Assembly (NCBI GenBank): GCA_040901495.1
Contig: JBBDYO010000009.1
Span: 1 to 8,891, forward strand
From: VRUE01 sp040901495
GTDB lineage: Bacteria; Actinomycetota; Thermoleophilia; Solirubrobacterales; 70-9
Direction of reading: 5' to 3'
DNA: 8,891 bases
Of this stretch, positions 7,373 to 8,891 are shown in pieces; within the stretch, counting starts at the first letter, position 1, and each line of letters opens with the position of its first letter. The notes beneath the pieces are model-generated. The model made no database searches and had not been told where the DNA came from. It was given only the letters and a program-made list of their open reading frames with translations. The position numbers and the translations under genes are program-made.

Positions 7373-7397
7373 GCCACAATAACCCACTCTCCCCCAC
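7373..7397 (-). promoter_or_regulatory. MraZ operator: three GTGGG-type repeats at 10-bp spacing
   Basis: Read on the minus strand, GTGGG (7397-7393), GTGGG (7387-7383) and GTGGC (7377-7373) are each separated by exactly five bases. Direct TGGG-type repeats with 5-nt spacers upstream of mraZ are the established MraZ-binding element. The array fills the spacer of the predicted promoter and enters its -10, which fits autorepression. Confidence 0.85.
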
Positions 7398-7404
7398 TTT
7401 GCAA
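7376..7404 (-). promoter_or_regulatory. Predicted sigma70-type promoter of the dcw operon
   Basis: On the minus strand TTGCAA (7404-7399) and TATTGT (7381-7376) each match four of six consensus bases of the -35 and -10 elements and are exactly 17 bp apart. The start would fall near 7369, giving a leader of about 98 nt before the mraZ ATG. Coincidence with the MraZ operator raises confidence. Confidence 0.6.
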
Positions 7405-7443
7405 CACATCCTTGTTCTGCAAGCCCATTTGCACCCCCCGCGA

Positions 7444-7449
7444 TAGATT
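7444..7449 (+). promoter_or_regulatory. -10-like hexamer of the divergent membrane-protein gene (leaderless start)
   Basis: TAGATT (TAnnnT form) ends six bases before the GTG at 7456. No purine-rich ribosome site precedes that GTG. This spacing would put the transcript start on or next to the start codon, a common leaderless arrangement in GC-rich Gram-positive bacteria. No convincing -35 lies 16-18 bp upstream. Confidence 0.4.
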
Positions 7450-7455
7450 TGCCGC

Positions 7456-8313
7456 GTGAGCGATCCCGCCGCCCCCCAAACCGAAGCCGCGATCGGAGAC
7501 TCGAACGATCTCTTCGGCCACCACTTCAAGCAGCTGCTGGGCTCCAAGAAGGCCTGGCTGTGGGGAGGCATCCCCACCGTGGTCGTTGCAATCGGCCTCG
7601 CCTTCGGCAATCCGATCTGGATCCCGATCGTCCTCGTCCTCGGACTGCTGATCCTGCTCGTCGTCTGTGCGCTGATCGCCGTCTCGCGGGCAAAGAACGA
7701 CTTCTGGGAGGCCTACGCGCAACAGCGCGGAATGACCCTGATAAGCGAGCGCGGCCGGCTGCCTGAAGCGACGCCGCTGCTCTCAAAGGGCGACGACCGT
7801 TATACGGAGCGCATCCTCGAAGGCCCACTCGCCGAGGGCTTCGAAGGCAGGCTGGCCCTCTATACCTACGAGGAAGAAACCACCGACAGCAAGGGCAACC
7901 GGCAAACCAGCTACTCCCACTACACGGTCTGCCTGCTCGATATTCCCGAGTGCGGGCAGTTCGTCCCCCAGCTCTACTGCCAGCGCAAGTTCGGCCTCCG
8001 CGCCTTGGAGAAGTTCGAGGACGTCTTCCGCGGCTCAAAGGATCGAGTCAAGTTCGAGAGCGAGGCGCTCCACGACAAGTACGAGATCTTCGCCCACGAG
8101 AGCCAGGACCAGAACTGGCTGCGCCAGCTCTTCTCCCCCACCTTCATCGTTTGGCTGACGGACTCGACGCCGAAGAAGTTCGCCTTCGAGCTGGTCGACG
8201 GCACCCTCTGCTGTTACGTCGGCAACCATCAGGAAAAGGCCGCGGACCTCGATGCCGTCCGCCTCGCCTCCACCGCGGTTGGCGCCCGCCTGCGCGAAGA
8301 GTCCCTGGAGTAA
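7456..8313 (+). CDS. Uncharacterised two-TM membrane protein, divergent from the dcw operon
   Basis: 285 residues, function not recognised. A polar N-terminus (1-32) is followed by two TM helices (about 36-50 and 54-76) joined by a very short turn, and then a soluble region of about 210 residues (77-285). Recognisable stretches in the soluble part are DFWEAYAQQRGMTL (82-95), LPEATPLLSKGDDR (102-115), an aromatic/acidic segment LALYTYEEETTDSKGNRQTS (133-152), YTVCLLDIPE (156-165) and a Cys pair at 252-253. The layout vaguely recalls DUF3137-like proteins, but this is a guess that needs a profile search. With both helices near the N-terminus, the large domain is probably cytoplasmic. GC and codon use match its neighbours. 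It starts 185 bp from mraZ in the opposite direction and ends 16 bp from the convergent Tad-like gene. The GTG start appears leaderless; no alternative is better. Confidence 0.85.
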   Translation: MSDPAAPQTEAAIGDSNDLFGHHFKQLLGSKKAWLWGGIPTVVVAIGLAFGNPIWIPIVLVLGLLILLVVCALIAVSRAKNDFWEAYAQQRGMTLISERGRLPEATPLLSKGDDRYTERILEGPLAEGFEGRLALYTYEEETTDSKGNRQTSYSHYTVCLLDIPECGQFVPQLYCQRKFGLRALEKFEDVFRGSKDRVKFESEALHDKYEIFAHESQDQNWLRQLFSPTFIVWLTDSTPKKFAFELVDGTLCCYVGNHQEKAADLDAVRLASTAVGARLREESLE

Positions 8314-8323
8314 GGGGCCACGG

Positions 8324-8342
8324 CGGCGGCTAGAAGCCGCTG
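8324..8342. terminator. Weak hairpin between the convergent genes
   Basis: CGGCGGC (8324-8330) and GCCGCTG (8336-8342) can form a 7-bp stem, with one G-U in plus-strand RNA, around the loop TAGAA. It covers the stop of the Tad-like gene and lies 11 nt past the stop of the membrane-protein gene. No T-run follows on either strand, so it is at best a U-less terminator, and such short GC stems arise easily by chance here. Confidence 0.2.
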
Positions 8343-8891
8343 AGCAGGGAGTCGGCGTTGGCGATCAAGCCGGCGGCGATCATCAGCAGCACCGAGGGGA
8401 CGAGGACCAGCGCCACGACGAGCTGGATCTTCGGCGCGGCGCGGGCCGCTCGCTCCTCCACCGAGCGGCGCTGGTCCCGCCGCATTGCGCTCGACTGGCG
8501 CCGGAGCTGATCGGCAAGGGGCGAGCCAAAGCGGTGGGAGCGCTCGATCGACGCGCAGAGGGTTGCGACCTCGCTCCCCGGCGCTCGCGATCGGAGCGAT
8601 TGCAGCGCCTCGGACAGCGGCCGGCCGCAGGAGAGCTCGGCCACGGTCATCCGCAGCTCATCGGCGAGGGGCCCGTTCCCGCTCCGGGCAATCTCCGCAA
8701 AGCCGGCGGCTGGGCTGCGGCCGGAGGTCGAAGCAACGGCGAGCAGGTCAAGCGCGTCGGGAAGGGCTCCGACCAGGCGGCGCCTTCGCCGTCGCGCCTC
8801 GCGCTCCAGCAGCGCATCGGGCACGAGGAAGCCCGCCACGGGCACGCCGGCCGCGACCAGCAGCGAGATCCGGCCCGGCGCCGCGGGCGCC
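8330..8891 (-). CDS. TadC-like type II secretion system F-domain protein (N-terminus cut by the window edge)
   Basis: Inner-membrane platform protein of a Tad/Flp-type pilus assembly or type II secretion-like machine. The frame is open to the right edge, giving 186 visible C-terminal residues. A hydrophobic segment (visible 8-23) precedes a very basic stretch (EARRRRRRL), then the T2SS-F domain with ALPDALDLLAVASTSG, GPLADELRMTVAELSCGRPL and FGSPLADQLRRQS. The C-terminus has an EERAARAAPK motif and a last TM helix (visible about 155-176). The order basic loop, LPDALDLL, EERAxxAPxK, TM is typical of TadB/TadC proteins; the single late TM and short tail suit TadC, but TadB cannot be excluded. 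A GTG at 8845 is inside the hydrophobic segment and is unlikely to be the real start. It is unrelated to the dcw operon, and neighbours beyond the edge should include other tad genes. Confidence 0.8.
   Translation of the reverse strand, partial: APAAPGRISLLVAAGVPVAGFLVPDALLEREARRRRRRLVGALPDALDLLAVASTSGRSPAAGFAEIARSGNGPLADELRMTVAELSCGRPLSEALQSLRSRAPGSEVATLCASIERSHRFGSPLADQLRRQSSAMRRDQRRSVEERAARAAPKIQLVVALVLVPSVLLMIAAGLIANADSLLSGF

Noticed and set aside
7398..7433. TTTGCA direct repeats 30 bp apart (7398-7403 and 7428-7433), with an inverted TGCAA between them
   Set aside because: Short motifs in a small AT-richer region, one of which is already used as the proposed -35. Too little to claim a second operator without comparison to relatives.

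Overview
The window is GC-rich and gene-dense. It carries the start of a division and cell-wall (dcw) cluster, read entirely on the minus strand in the canonical order mraZ - rsmH (mraW) - ftsL-like - ftsI/pbpB - murE - murF - mraY. mraY runs off the left edge. The gene content, a class B PBP without PASTA repeats, a basic Ala/Pro/Arg-rich tail on the FtsL-like protein, frequent GTG starts and an adjacent Tad/Flp pilus gene suggest an actinobacterium-like organism, possibly a deep lineage such as Thermoleophilia. That placement is inference. MurE carries DNPR, so the peptidoglycan very probably contains meso-diaminopimelate.

Layout: positions 1-7271 hold the seven dcw genes, tightly packed. 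rsmH/ftsL and murF/mraY share one base (TGATG), murE/murF overlap by four (GTGA), ftsL/ftsI and ftsI/murE are 15-18 bp apart, and the only larger internal gap is 88 bp between mraZ and rsmH. Positions 7272-7455 form a divergent regulatory region. For the dcw operon it holds a recognisable promoter with a three-repeat MraZ operator in its spacer and -10, then a leader with an 18-bp hairpin followed by a U-run, then the mraZ ribosome binding site. For the rightward gene it holds a -10-like hexamer placed so that the transcript would be leaderless. Positions 7456-8313 (+) encode an uncharacterised two-TM membrane protein. From 8330 to the right edge (-) lies the C-terminal part of a TadC-like T2SS-F pilus platform protein, convergent with the membrane protein.

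How the genes work together: MurE, MurF and MraY are successive steps of lipid II synthesis (addition of the third residue, addition of D-Ala-D-Ala, transfer to undecaprenyl phosphate). FtsL and the class B PBP belong to the septal synthase complex. RsmH methylates 16S rRNA. MraZ probably represses the whole transcript through the operator found here. The least expected part is the mraZ leader: its stem is fully paired only as minus-strand RNA, which hints at transcription attenuation ahead of the division operon. No mobile elements, CRISPR arrays, tRNA or rRNA genes were seen.
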